Part shown: positions 52,464-61,734 of the stretch, one piece after another | How the letters are laid out: each line of letters starts with the position of its first letter | How positions within the stretch are numbered: position 1 is the first letter of the stretch | From: Eleginops maclovinus | Taxonomy: Eukaryota > Chordata > Actinopteri > Perciformes > Eleginopidae | Direction of reading: 5' to 3' | Assembly: GCF_036324505.1 (NCBI RefSeq) | Contig: NC_086365.1 | Span: forward strand, 6,320,655-6,384,654 | Length of the DNA stretch: 64,000 bases | The notes under the pieces: generated by a model | Databases searched by the model: none | What the model saw: the letters and a program-made list of their open reading frames with translations, nothing else | What the model was told of the DNA's origin: nothing | Made by a program: the position numbers and the translations under genes

Positions 52464-55400
52464 ATGAAGCGAAATTATCTCTCCGGCAATCAAAAAAAGA
52501 AGAAGAAAAGGGAAGAGGAGCAGAAAAGAAAACAAGACACCGGTAAGTAGAATATACACAATCAACATGAAAATTGTGCCAGGCAGGGTATACCATATTT
52601 TGCTAGAGTAGCGAGGTTGTAACGACGACTAGCTAGGAACCAGTGGTTTGGCATGCTAGCATGCTAACCAAACTTAAACTGCTACCTTTGACTTCACTAT
52701 AAGTTCATAACGTTATCAGCTGGCCAAATTGATCAACGATTAATTCCTCTTAATATCCTAAATAAACTTCACATATGTTTTCAGTCGTTAGAGCCTTGAG
52801 ACAACCAGTGAAATAGTTATTCCTGTAGTAGCTAGCTATTTAATAGGAGATTAACATGGGAGTTTACAATAATTTTGCTAGAATACCATTGGGTTGATTT
52901 ACTTACTTTATTTACATTTTAACGGTTAACATCCCGGCGCAGATCAGCCACATGAAGAAAACAGCCACTTTAGTGTCAATTAATCCTTTTCTAAACCTAT
53001 TCTGCTGTTTGTTGTTGTTGGTCTCCATGATAGCTGTAAATACCACTGGACCACCGTTAAAAACTGTACCGATAGCTTTGAGCTTTTTCTATGGGACACA
53101 GACAGTACACAGACACACACAGGTCTACACACCACGGGTGCGGGGATGGCGCTGTTGCCACTCACAGAATTGATTTCAGGAAAACAGCTCGTCTTAGTGA
53201 CTGTATTTCTGTTTTCAAACCAGTGAAAACGGGATTATTGTAAGATTTTATTATTATTATTTTTTTTACTTTTTTTTGGTGAAGCAGTGCTTCACCTGTA
53301 GTCGTATAGAAACCGCCACTAAACCGCCTAGTAGGAACTGTGTGTAATGCTTTTAATATCTATTTCACCACAATTATCAGACTGTAAAATGATAGGATTT
53401 CAAAAGCATTTGAAAAATAACCAAGCTAATCATACAGTACTTATTCTTTCTCCAAGGGGCATTGCTGAAATTTCTTCATCCCGCTCTACCAAGTGTTGTC
53501 TCTGGTGCTACTGAAGGTAACGTTCTTTTCTACCTATTATTAGTGCCTTCTATCAACACACTTGATGTTATCAAAATGACTTTACATTTTTCTAATTCAA
53601 GTCATAGTTGTGTGTATTCATTCCACTTGCCCACAGAGTCTTCTGGACATTTCAAATATGTGGGACATTCACTAATGTTAATGAATAACTGAGTTGTTGA
53701 GATCAATGCATGCAAAATGTGCAATATAAATAAAAAGAATATTATTTATGTATTTATTTATTTTTGCACCAGGGCCATCAACATCGTCTTCGTCACATGT
53801 TTATGAGGAGGAGCAAGTGGAAGACAACATTGCGGCGTCCACACCACTTCCCAGCAGTGGTTCAACAGAAGGTGCATTAAGCCGCACAATTTCAACTTAT
53901 CACCTATCATAGTGACCCAAAGTTATAGCAGCATGTGCTGTGAAAGTGTATTAAAATGACCATTTGCTATAAAGCGTTACACAAGTAGATCACCATACCT
54001 TAAGCATTTAGTTGTCGTACTTCACACATGAAACTGTGCCATGAATTAATTTGTAATTACATATTTTTCAGCAGTGCCATCAACTCCATCACGACTTGAG
54101 GAGGAGCAAGTGGAAGCATCCACACCACTTCCCAGCAGTGGTTCAACAGAAGGTGCATTAAGCCGCACAATTTCAACTTATCACCTAACACCCATGTGCT
54201 ATGAAAGTGTATTAAAATGACCCTTTCTTTTTAAAGCATTATACAAGTAGATCACCATTCCCTAGTTGCTGTACTTACCACATGGCAATTGTGCTATAAA
54301 TTAATTTGCAACTATATGTTTTCAACAGTGCCATCAACTCCATCTCCACTTCATGAGGAGGACAAAGAGGAAGATGACATTGACATGGCAGAGACCACCC
54401 CACCATCCAGAACTGGGGTACCTGTAGGTATTGCAAGCACCACATTAAGTGATGACCCAGGATGTTGGCCCAGTGTCCTAACAAGCAGTATGCGCTGTGA
54501 AATAGTCAAAAAAGGACCTGTGCAAATCATGGACATTGAATTCCCGCAAAACTTAGACAATCCTCCTCGAAGATTCACCAAGGACAGTTACAAAAGAACC
54601 ATGAAAAATGGTGAGAATATACATCGATCGTGGCTGGTGTATTCCATCCACACAGATGGAGTGTTCTGTTTCCCTTGTACTGTTTTCGGGAAGCGTGAGC
54701 GTGACAATGCCTTAACGACCTGTGGCTACGGTGGATGGAAGAACCTTTCCTATCGCCTAAAAAAACACGAGTGCACAAAGGTGCACTGTGACAATGTGAA
54801 AAAGTGGCACGACCTTCAGAGGAGACTGCAAACCAGTACACTGATTGATCAAAGACAGATGGAGTTGATGCAACTTGAAGTTGAACACTGGAAAGGCGTG
54901 ATTCGGAGAGTGATTGCCATAGTTTCCCATCTGGCAGAACGCAACCAGGCTTTGAGAGGAACTACCAGTACCGTGTATGATCGCCACAATGGGAATTTTC
55001 TGGCTCAAGTGGAACTCCTAGCACAGTTTGATCCGGTAATGAATGAACACATCAGACGAATACAATGCAAAGAGACAAAGGTGCATTACCTGAGTGGAGT
55101 CATTCAGAACGAAATCATTCAGCTGGTCGGAGACAAAATCCTACAGGAGATTGCAAGAAGAGTGCACAAAGCAAAATACTTCTCCGTGATCATGGATTGC
55201 ACTCCTGACATCAGCCACAAGGAACAACTTTCTGTTGTTCTCAGGATTGTCAACTGTGAAACACCTGTTTCTATTGCTGAGCATTTTTTGGGATTTGTAC
55301 ATGTTGAAGACACAACTGGTAAAGGGCTCAGTGAAATCCTGCTTGACCAGTTGGAGAAGCACAACCTCAGCATTTCAGATTGCCGTGGGCAGTCATACGA

Positions 55401-56661
55401 CAATGGCAGCAATATGATGGGCCACAAACAGGGTGTGCAGGCAAGAATTTTAGAGCTGAACAACAAGGCGCTATGCATCCCATGCAGCAGTCACACACTA
55501 AATCTGGTTGTGTCAGATGCTGCCAAGTCTTCAGTGTTGTCCATGTCTTTTTTTGGTATGCTGCAACGACTGTACAACCTTTTCAGTTCCTCTGTGCACC
55601 GCTGGGCAATTTTGAAGCAGCATGTGAAGCAGCTCACCCTTAAGCCACTTTCAGGGACGAGATGGGAGGCCCGAATTGACAGTGTGAAGGTAGTGCGGTA
55701 CCATCTACCTGAAATACTAGACGGACTGTCAGCACTGGAGACATATGCTACAGAGAAGGGGGACTCAGAGACCATGTCCTCAGCAAAAAGCTTACATGGT
55801 GAGCTTAAAACATGGTCCTTTCTTCTGTGCACAATAACCTGGTACAACGTTTTGTATCAGGTTAACCATATGAGCAAGCTCCTCCAGAGCCCGGATGTTT
55901 CAATGCAAACACTGAAAAAAGAAACCGAGGGAGTGACAGAGTACCTAGAAGATTTCAGGGAAAATGGACTCGCATCAAGCCAAACGGATGCAATGGAGAT
56001 TGCAGAAGATCTGGAAATTGAGAGGAAATTGCCTGAGAAAAGGCAACGTAAAAAGAAAAGGCAGTTCCTTTACGAGAGTACAGATGAAACCCAATCGACC
56101 CCAGAAGAGGCCTTCAGAAGGGACTTCTTCCTGCCTTTGGTTGACACTGCCATCACCAGCCTAAAAGACAGATTTTCCAGACTGGAGGGGGTGTATGCCC
56201 TGTACGACTTCCTGTTCAGCATTGATATCATGAGGGCCACAATCAAGACTGGGAAATTGCATGAGAGATGCAGGAAAGTGGAACAAACCCTCCATGATAT
56301 TGATGCAGACGACTTGGCATTGGAGATCAACTCTGCTGTCCACACCTTTCCAGATGAAGTATCCAGGTGCCCATTTAAAATGCTGGACTACATATACAGT
56401 GAGAAGCTGTTGGACCTGTACAGCAATTTAAGCATTGCACTGCGCCTACTTCTGACCCTTCCTGTCTCGGTTGCCTCCGGAGAGAGGAGCTTTTCATCTC
56501 TGAAGCGCATAAAGAATTACATGAGGTCAACTATGAGCCAAGAGAGGCTCTCTGGACTGGCACTCATGTCAATTGAGAGTGACGTCCGCAGGTCTTTGGA
56601 CTTGGAGGGGATTGTGTCTGCATTTGCTGAGGCCAAGGGCCGCAAGCAGCAGTTTCAGTAG
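52464..56661 (+). CDS. hAT transposase, TTF/ZMYM1-like, 5 exons, 882 aa
   Basis: The exons are 52464-52542, 53457-53516, 53773-53871, 54075-54152 and 54329-56661. All four junctions are phase 1 with GT/AG borders (first donor ACACCG|GTAAGT), and the join is 883 codons with TAG. Exon 1 encodes a Lys/Glu-rich basic start typical of ZMYM1-like hAT proteins. Exons 3 and 4 encode duplicated Ser/Pro/Glu repeats. The TTF zinc finger spans about residues 205-268 (VFCFPCTVFGK; KKHECTKVHC). RNase-H-like catalytic residues are Asp395 (VIMDCTPD), Asp463 (SYDNGSN) and Glu824 (ASGERSFSSL), the last inside the C-terminal dimerisation domain. The protein binds the element ends and moves it in the nucleus. 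The last exon alone is open for 790 codons. Exon 2 has the weakest support. Confidence 0.88.
53773..54328 (+). repeat. Tandem exon-plus-intron duplication within the transposase gene
   Basis: Exon 3, exon 4 and the start of exon 5 share a GTGCCATCAAC / GAGGAGGAGCAAGTGGAAG core. Exons 3 and 4 share ACACCACTTCCCAGCAGTGG and the following intron (GTGCATTAAGCCGCACAATT and onward, then a CAAGTAGATCACCAT stretch). The repeat unit is about 280-300 bp. Confidence 0.85.
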
Positions 56662-57064
56662 GAAAAAAAAAAATAATAAAGGCTACTTTTCAGTGTATGT
56701 TTGACCTCTTTTGTGATTAAAACGCACAGAATTTTTTTTTTAAAGGCCCCCAACAACTTCTTTGCCTAGGGCCCCCAAAATCCTAGAAACGGGCCTGCAT
56801 ATCGTGAAAAATATGTTTAAAATAATATAAAGGAAATTCAAGCTGACAGAATGTAGCCTTGCGCCTATCCAGTCTATGGTAGCCTGTGATTCGCTAATGG
56901 TAATGAGTTGCGTCGCTAACCTCACTTATTATTCATTACGTACAGTCTTGCGAGCAAAGTTGACACACATTTATAAGCATAGCCGACGAGAGTATTTTAA
57001 GATAGGTTGTAGTACAGCAAACATTTGTTACATATGTACTAGTCTAGCTATATATCTAGCACCA

Positions 57065-58957
57065 ATGGATCGTTTTGTAGTGAGGAAAGTGCCAGAGGGA
57101 CAGGCTGCCATGACAGAGGGTCAGGCTGCCACGACAGAGGGACAGGCCGCCACGATAGGGCAAGGACAGGCTTCCGAAGCGTCAACTTCGCAAAAAAGAC
57201 GAAAAAGAAAATACAATGAGGAATATGTTAAATATGGATTCACAGTGACGACAGACAGAGCAGGAGAGGAGGTACCACTGTGTTTCGTATGTTCAACAAT
57301 TCTCTGTAATGAAGCTATGAAGCCGTCGAAACTTACGCGGCATATGGAGACGCATCACGTCCACTTGAAGGCCAAACCCGTTGAGTACATGCAACAGATG
57401 TTGCGTGATTTCAAAGGACAGCAGGCTACCATGAGGAAGAGTGCAAAAATAAATGAAAACGCACTGAAAGCATCGTATCTGGTCGCTCTCAGGGTTGCAA
57501 AAAGTAAGAAGCCCCATACCATTGCAGAGCAGCTTATATTGCCAGCAGCCATAGATATGTGCAGAGCTATGGTAAGCGAAGAATGTGCCAACAAATTAAA
57601 AACTATTCCGTTGTCAGACAACTCAATCGGAAGACGAATTGGGGAAATGGCAAATGATGTCAAAGACCAGCTGATGGCAAAACTTCAGACAGTTCTGTTT
57701 TCCCTTCAAATCGACGAGACGACAGATGTTACTAATGATGCGCAACTGTTAACATTTGTGCGATACGAGGACAGTGGCACTATGTGCGAGGAATTTCTTT
57801 TTTGCAAACCACTGCCCGGGCGAACTACCGGTGTAGAAATATTTAAAGCACTGGACGATTTTTTCACGGAGCACAATATCTCGTGGCAGAGGTGCGTTGC
57901 ATTATGCAGCGATGGGGCCCGAGCCATGAGTGGCAGCAAGACTGGACTGTTTGCGCATGTAAGGAGGGTGGCTCCGGGGGTAATTTGGACACACTGCCTG
58001 ATTCATAGAGAGGCTCTCGCCTCCAAAGATCTCAGTGTTGAGCTCAGTGGTGTGTTTGATGTCGTTGTCAAGACGGTCAACTTCATAAAACGAAACGCAT
58101 TGAATACACGCCTGTTTTCATCCCTATGCCATGACTTGGGAAGTGAACACAGCTCTCTCCTTTATCATTCAGAGGTGCGTTGGCTGTCTCGCGGCGCTGT
58201 GCTCGCCCGTGTGTTTGAACTACGCGGAGCTATCTACGAGTTCTTGTGCGAGAAGCATTCTGATCTGGCTTCCAATTTCAACGATAGTTACTGGTTAACT
58301 AAGCTGGCGTACCTCACAGATGTTTTTGCAGAGCTGAACAAGTTGAACAGCTCCATGCAAGGGAGAGATGCAAACGTCATGCAGCTCTACGAGAAGCTCG
58401 ACGCATTTGTGAAAAAAATGTCAAAGTGGATCGAACGAGTGGAGAGCAATAACTTGGCGATGTTTCCTTCAGTTGAGGAATACCCTGACAGCACTGACAT
58501 CAACGACACTATATGTGAGCATTTGAGGAAGCTTGTGCGTCAATTCGCAAAGTACTTCACTGATTCGGAAGAGTGGCGCCGTGACAGCAAGTGGATCCTG
58601 CTCCCATTCAGTGACGATGCATCAGTAGGGTCAAGTCTGACGGCTGTGGAAGAGGATAAGCTGATTGAGATGTCCACAGACTCTGTCAGGAGGCATATGT
58701 ACGACACACAGCCCCTTGTTAAATTCTGGATAAGTTGCCAGACAGAATTTCCACAGCTTGCTGCAAAAGCAATGAGGTGTCTTTTGCCCTTTCCAACCAC
58801 ATACCTGTGTGAGAGTGGTTTTTCTACACTGGCGTACTTAAAGAATAAGTACAGGGCTAGGCTTGATCCAGAGAATGACATGAGACTGTCTCTGTCTACC
58901 ATTTCGCCACGAATAGACAGGCTGTGTGGACTTCACCACGCCCAGATATCACACTGA
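57065..58957 (+). CDS. hAT transposase, BED finger, ZBED5/SCAND3-like, 630 aa
   Basis: This is the transposase of the outer element. I chose the start at the MDRFVVRKVPEG methionine; the frame stays open 63 codons further 5', but that part has no protein-like character. Residues 9-35 are three imperfect EGQAATT repeats, then a basic KRRKRK nuclear-type stretch. The BED zinc finger uses Cys73, Cys76, His93 and His97/98. The catalytic triad is Asp217 (LQIDETTDV), Asp283 (CSDGARAMSG) and Glu583 (LCESGFSTL), with the C-terminal dimerisation region (YLKNKYRARLDPENDMRLSL) around it. Single exon, no stops or shifts; length is normal for the family. It resembles proteins often annotated as ZBED5- or FAM200-like, which are domesticated from hATs, but here the target duplication and inverted repeats show a transposon. 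Confidence 0.93.
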   Translation: MDRFVVRKVPEGQAAMTEGQAATTEGQAATIGQGQASEASTSQKRRKRKYNEEYVKYGFTVTTDRAGEEVPLCFVCSTILCNEAMKPSKLTRHMETHHVHLKAKPVEYMQQMLRDFKGQQATMRKSAKINENALKASYLVALRVAKSKKPHTIAEQLILPAAIDMCRAMVSEECANKLKTIPLSDNSIGRRIGEMANDVKDQLMAKLQTVLFSLQIDETTDVTNDAQLLTFVRYEDSGTMCEEFLFCKPLPGRTTGVEIFKALDDFFTEHNISWQRCVALCSDGARAMSGSKTGLFAHVRRVAPGVIWTHCLIHREALASKDLSVELSGVFDVVVKTVNFIKRNALNTRLFSSLCHDLGSEHSSLLYHSEVRWLSRGAVLARVFELRGAIYEFLCEKHSDLASNFNDSYWLTKLAYLTDVFAELNKLNSSMQGRDANVMQLYEKLDAFVKKMSKWIERVESNNLAMFPSVEEYPDSTDINDTICEHLRKLVRQFAKYFTDSEEWRRDSKWILLPFSDDASVGSSLTAVEEDKLIEMSTDSVRRHMYDTQPLVKFWISCQTEFPQLAAKAMRCLLPFPTTYLCESGFSTLAYLKNKYRARLDPENDMRLSLSTISPRIDRLCGLHHAQISH

Positions 58958-58987
58958 CAGGTAGGCCTAATTCTCCCATGTTTTCAC

Positions 58988-59430
58988 TGTTACGACCCTG
59001 GCGGGTTTAGGCCCCGCCCTGTGTTAATGGTAAGCCTGTTCTCTCTCCCTGCTTTTCTCAATCTCTCTCTGCTTTTCTCAATCTCTCTGTCTCTACAGCA
59101 GGTGATTGGTGACAGGTCTGTCCTGGCTGGGTTATAAAAGCCCTGACCAGCCAGCAGTTGAGGCTGCCTTGGTCTTCATTTGTTGGATTTTGGTTCTCCG
59201 GTGTTGTTGGATTTTTGTTCTCCGTTGTTGTTTTGTCACACACCTAGACTGACTTTGCATGACATTTTTAGTTACTTTTCCCAATACTGAATTGCACAAC
59301 ACTTTATTATTCTTTATTCTTTCTTTAAAATAATCTTTAATTTAATTTAATTTAATAAATCTACTTTTATTATTATAAAATCTGCGTGGCCTCTCTTTCA
59401 TGTTTCATGCATTGAGCTATGCATGTAACA
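58988..59430 (+). mobile_element. Probable solo LTR, 443 bp
   Basis: It starts TGTTACGACCCTGG and ends GCATGTAACA, so the ends are TGTTAC/GTAACA. A TATA box (GGGTTATAAAAGCC at about 59129) and AATAAA-type signals near 59354 are placed as in an LTR promoter and polyadenylation region. Flanking sequences (TTCAC; CCAAA) do not give a target duplication. It lies in the 3' part of the outer hAT after the transposase stop. Confidence 0.6.
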
Positions 59431-59536
59431 CCAAATACACACGCGCACGCGCAGGCACATCAGTGGGCCGCGGATTGCTTTCTAGTCCGAATGGTGGTCC
59501 CTGGGACAAAACCAGTTGAAAACCCCTGGTGTAATG

Positions 59537-60200
59537 TGATCGGTGAGTTATAAAACGATTCAACTACTACAGTTGTGATGAGTGGGGATACAAGCTATAG
59601 ATACCAAACGTTTTTTTATACCAGGCATGATTTATGTTTATTTCCGCTGTGAAGTTGTGCTTTTAACGGTGGGGTCTGGCGATTGCTCCTGTTCGTTTAG
59701 CTACACGTGTTTGGCATTTCCGCATGGGCTGGGCTCTGCTCCTCCACTGGCGCTGATCGCCTCACTCAGAAACGGAGAAAAGGAAAAGAAGTACCTGGGT
59801 TTCGTGAAGTCTTATTTTGTGATGTTAAGTTGTCGTGAAAACAATACTTGTGTGTGGATGTGTGTTTCTGACTGCTGCCATTGTTAGCTTACTCTAGCTA
59901 ACGTTAGCTAAACGTTTGCTATCTGTGAGTGACAGCAACAATTAATGTAGTGTGTTTGTATTTAGATTTGGATCTGCTACTTTTTGGTATCAAATTAATC
60001 TAGTCCAGCTGTAACTGAGACTCTCCAACACATTGCTTTATACACTTACAGAGAGAAGCCAGTGGCTCCATTCATAAATCTGAATCCAGTGTTGAAAGTT
60101 TTCAGGAAAGCTGTAGTTGCACACCACTCTGCAGCCTCACAGAATGCGCCAATGCATAATTTCCTTACTTCACTTGCACTATAATGAGCTGTCAGGGCCT
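59537..60200 (+). other. Native sequence beyond the hAT nest, possible divergent first exon
   Basis: Before the insertions this was joined to 51885, opposite the start of the minus-strand gene. 59600-59830 is less AT-rich and has a 101-codon plus-strand frame (59582-59887) with no recognised domain. It could be the 5' region of a divergent transcript, but no convincing donor or second exon was found. Confidence 0.3.
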
Positions 60201-61034
60201 ATAATAAATGATGTTAATTACTAATATAATCTCCTGTAGTGTTTCCTTTATTATTGTCATGGCATTGGAATATTTTGGGGTTTTAGCGCCACCTAGTGTC
60301 TTTCTAGTGAGGAAACACTCATTATTAATCCTGCCTTTTATTTTGAAACTTACCTTCAGCTGATGTAACTTCCTGTGATGTCAAATCTAGCTAGAGTAGG
60401 AAGTTCATTACTTCAGTTGAGTCAGAACATGCCAAGGTGAAGAGATGCTCATCCTTGAAGGACGTTCTTGCCCTTGTTAAGGCTTTGCTTGTAAGTCAAT
60501 GTTTATGATTTTGTGTATGAAGGACCAATTTATGCTTTTATGCATCTTAAGTTAATTTGTAGTCAAATTAATGGCAATAAATCGTTTTTGTGTAGATAGA
60601 ATGTCTGAAGAATTTCTGCAAGTCATGTAGAGCGAGCAAGCTAACTAGCATGTTATTTTCCTCACGTGATTTCTATGCTACACTGTGTATGTATGTAGAA
60701 GGATGAAGCAAACACACTTTTATGTACATTTCTGTTTGTTTATTTAGTTTACGAAGGAAAAAGGAAGAATTCTGTAAACCTGAAGGATGGAGTAAATGTT
60801 CAAAATCCACTTCTGCCTCAGAAAGTCATTCCGTCGTTCTATCGTTAGCTGTCTGTCTAGTCAAGTGAATGGGCGCCTGGTGAGGACAGAACAGTAAAAA
60901 GCATCCAGCACAGCGGGCAGAACTACTCAAGGAGAGTCATCTTCAATTGTGTCCTACTTCTCATCATCTTCAACACTGCTCACACCCGGCTCACAGCATA
61001 TCTGAATGATGGATGGGAAAACGACAGTTGAAGA
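60201..61034 (+). mobile_element. Candidate 5' LTR and leader of a BEL/Pao element
   Basis: The gag-pol frame at 61735 needs an upstream LTR. This stretch has retroelement-like features (TTTTAGCGCCACCTAGTGTC near 60282, AATAAA at about 60577), but I could not fix LTR ends or a primer-binding site. The right part may belong to the LINE inserted next to it. Confidence 0.3.
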
Positions 61035-61520
61035 GTCACCCTCATTCACTGCTTCATCTCCACCCGCCTGGATTATTGCAATGCCATCCTCACAGGTCTC
61101 CCCTCAAAAACCCTGGACAGACTGCAATATGTACAGAACTCTGCTGCTAGGGTCTTAACTGGCATTAAGCCCTGGCAGCACATCACCCCCACCCTCATGC
61201 AGCTCCACTGGTTACCTGTCAAATTCCGCATCAAATTCAAAATCCTATTACTCACCTACAAGTCCCTCCACGCCCTTGCCCCCCGTTACCTCTCCGACCT
61301 CCTACACCCCTACACCCCCCTGCGGTCCCTCAGGTCCTCTGTCAAGGACCAGCTGGCAGTACCCCGCACCCGACTTAAGACTTTTGGGGACAGGGCCTTT
61401 TGTGTGTCTGCCCCTACCATGTGGAACCAACTCCCCCCACACATCCGCTGTGCCCCCTCAGTTGATTCATTTAAAAAGCACCTCAAGGCACACCTTTTCT
61501 CTGAGGCCTATGGACTTTAA
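61035..61520 (+). pseudogene. LINE reverse transcriptase C-terminus, truncated
   Basis: Open for about 161 codons with FISTRLDYCNAILTGLPSKT, LQYVQNSAARVLTG, LHWLPVKFRIKFKILLLTYK and a conserved C-terminal WNQLPPHIR region, ending at TAA. This is the very common C-terminal portion of fish L2/CR1/Rex1-group LINE proteins. The RT catalytic core and endonuclease are absent, so it is a 5'-truncated dead copy although the remaining frame is undamaged. Confidence 0.8.
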
Positions 61521-61690
61521 CCCCCTCACAACCCCACCTGGCGCCCTGCGCACTTGCACCCTCGCTCGCTCTCGCGCGCGCACTCACACACGCACACGCA
61601 CACACACACACACACTCTTTGTAAAGCGACCTTGAGAGTCCTGAAAGGCGCTATATAAAATTAATTTATTATTATTATTATTATTATTAT
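61035..61690 (+). mobile_element. LINE 3' fragment (L2/CR1-like group)
   Basis: It carries the C-terminal reverse-transcriptase coding end, then a 3' UTR with a CA/CG-rich simple repeat (about 61570-61617), the GAAAGGCGCTATATAAAATT motif and a (TTA)n tail. It is severely 5' truncated. A TCAACAC string occurs after the tail (61692) and also near 60969, so a target duplication with a slightly earlier 5' end is possible. Confidence 0.75.
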
Positions 61691-61734
61691 CTCAACACCC
61701 CGCAGTAGAACCCAAAACGGCACCTAAATCTACT

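Larger units (their letters stand above)
52047..56797 (+). mobile_element. Inner hAT transposon with TTF-finger transposase, 4751 bp
   Basis: The ends are CAGGCCCGTCGCG on the left and CAGGCCCGTTTCT read inward from the right, so the inverted repeat is CAGGCCCGT. TGCCTAGGGCCCCC occurs near both ends in direct orientation (about 52083 and 56763). A perfect 8-bp duplication shows an uneroded insertion. It contains a complete multi-exon transposase gene, which is unusual, as most copies of such large hATs are deleted. Confidence 0.95.
52039..56805. repeat. 8-bp target duplication of the inner hAT
   Basis: CATATCGT is present at 52039-52046 and 56798-56805, exactly abutting the inner element. 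Confidence 0.97.
51886..59528 (+). mobile_element. Outer hAT transposon with BED-finger transposase, 7643 bp including insertions
   Basis: The terminal inverted repeat is CAGGGGTTTTCAACCGGT on the left and CAGGGGTTTTCAACTGGT read inward from the right. The left subterminus carries the 12-bp palindrome GGTCCGCGGACC (51904-51915). It is flanked by a perfect 8-bp duplication. Removing the inner hAT (4751 bp plus 8 bp) leaves about 2.9 kb, a normal autonomous hAT size. The transposase gene is intact. A probable solo LTR lies between the transposase and the right end. Confidence 0.95.
51878..59536. repeat. 8-bp target duplication of the outer hAT
   Basis: GTGTAATG is present at 51878-51885 and at 59529-59536, exactly abutting the element ends. 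Confidence 0.97.

Noticed and set aside
56876..57064. 63 extra N-terminal codons of the outer hAT transposase
   Set aside because: The sequence is not protein-like, whereas the internal ATG at 57065 begins a typical transposase N-terminus.
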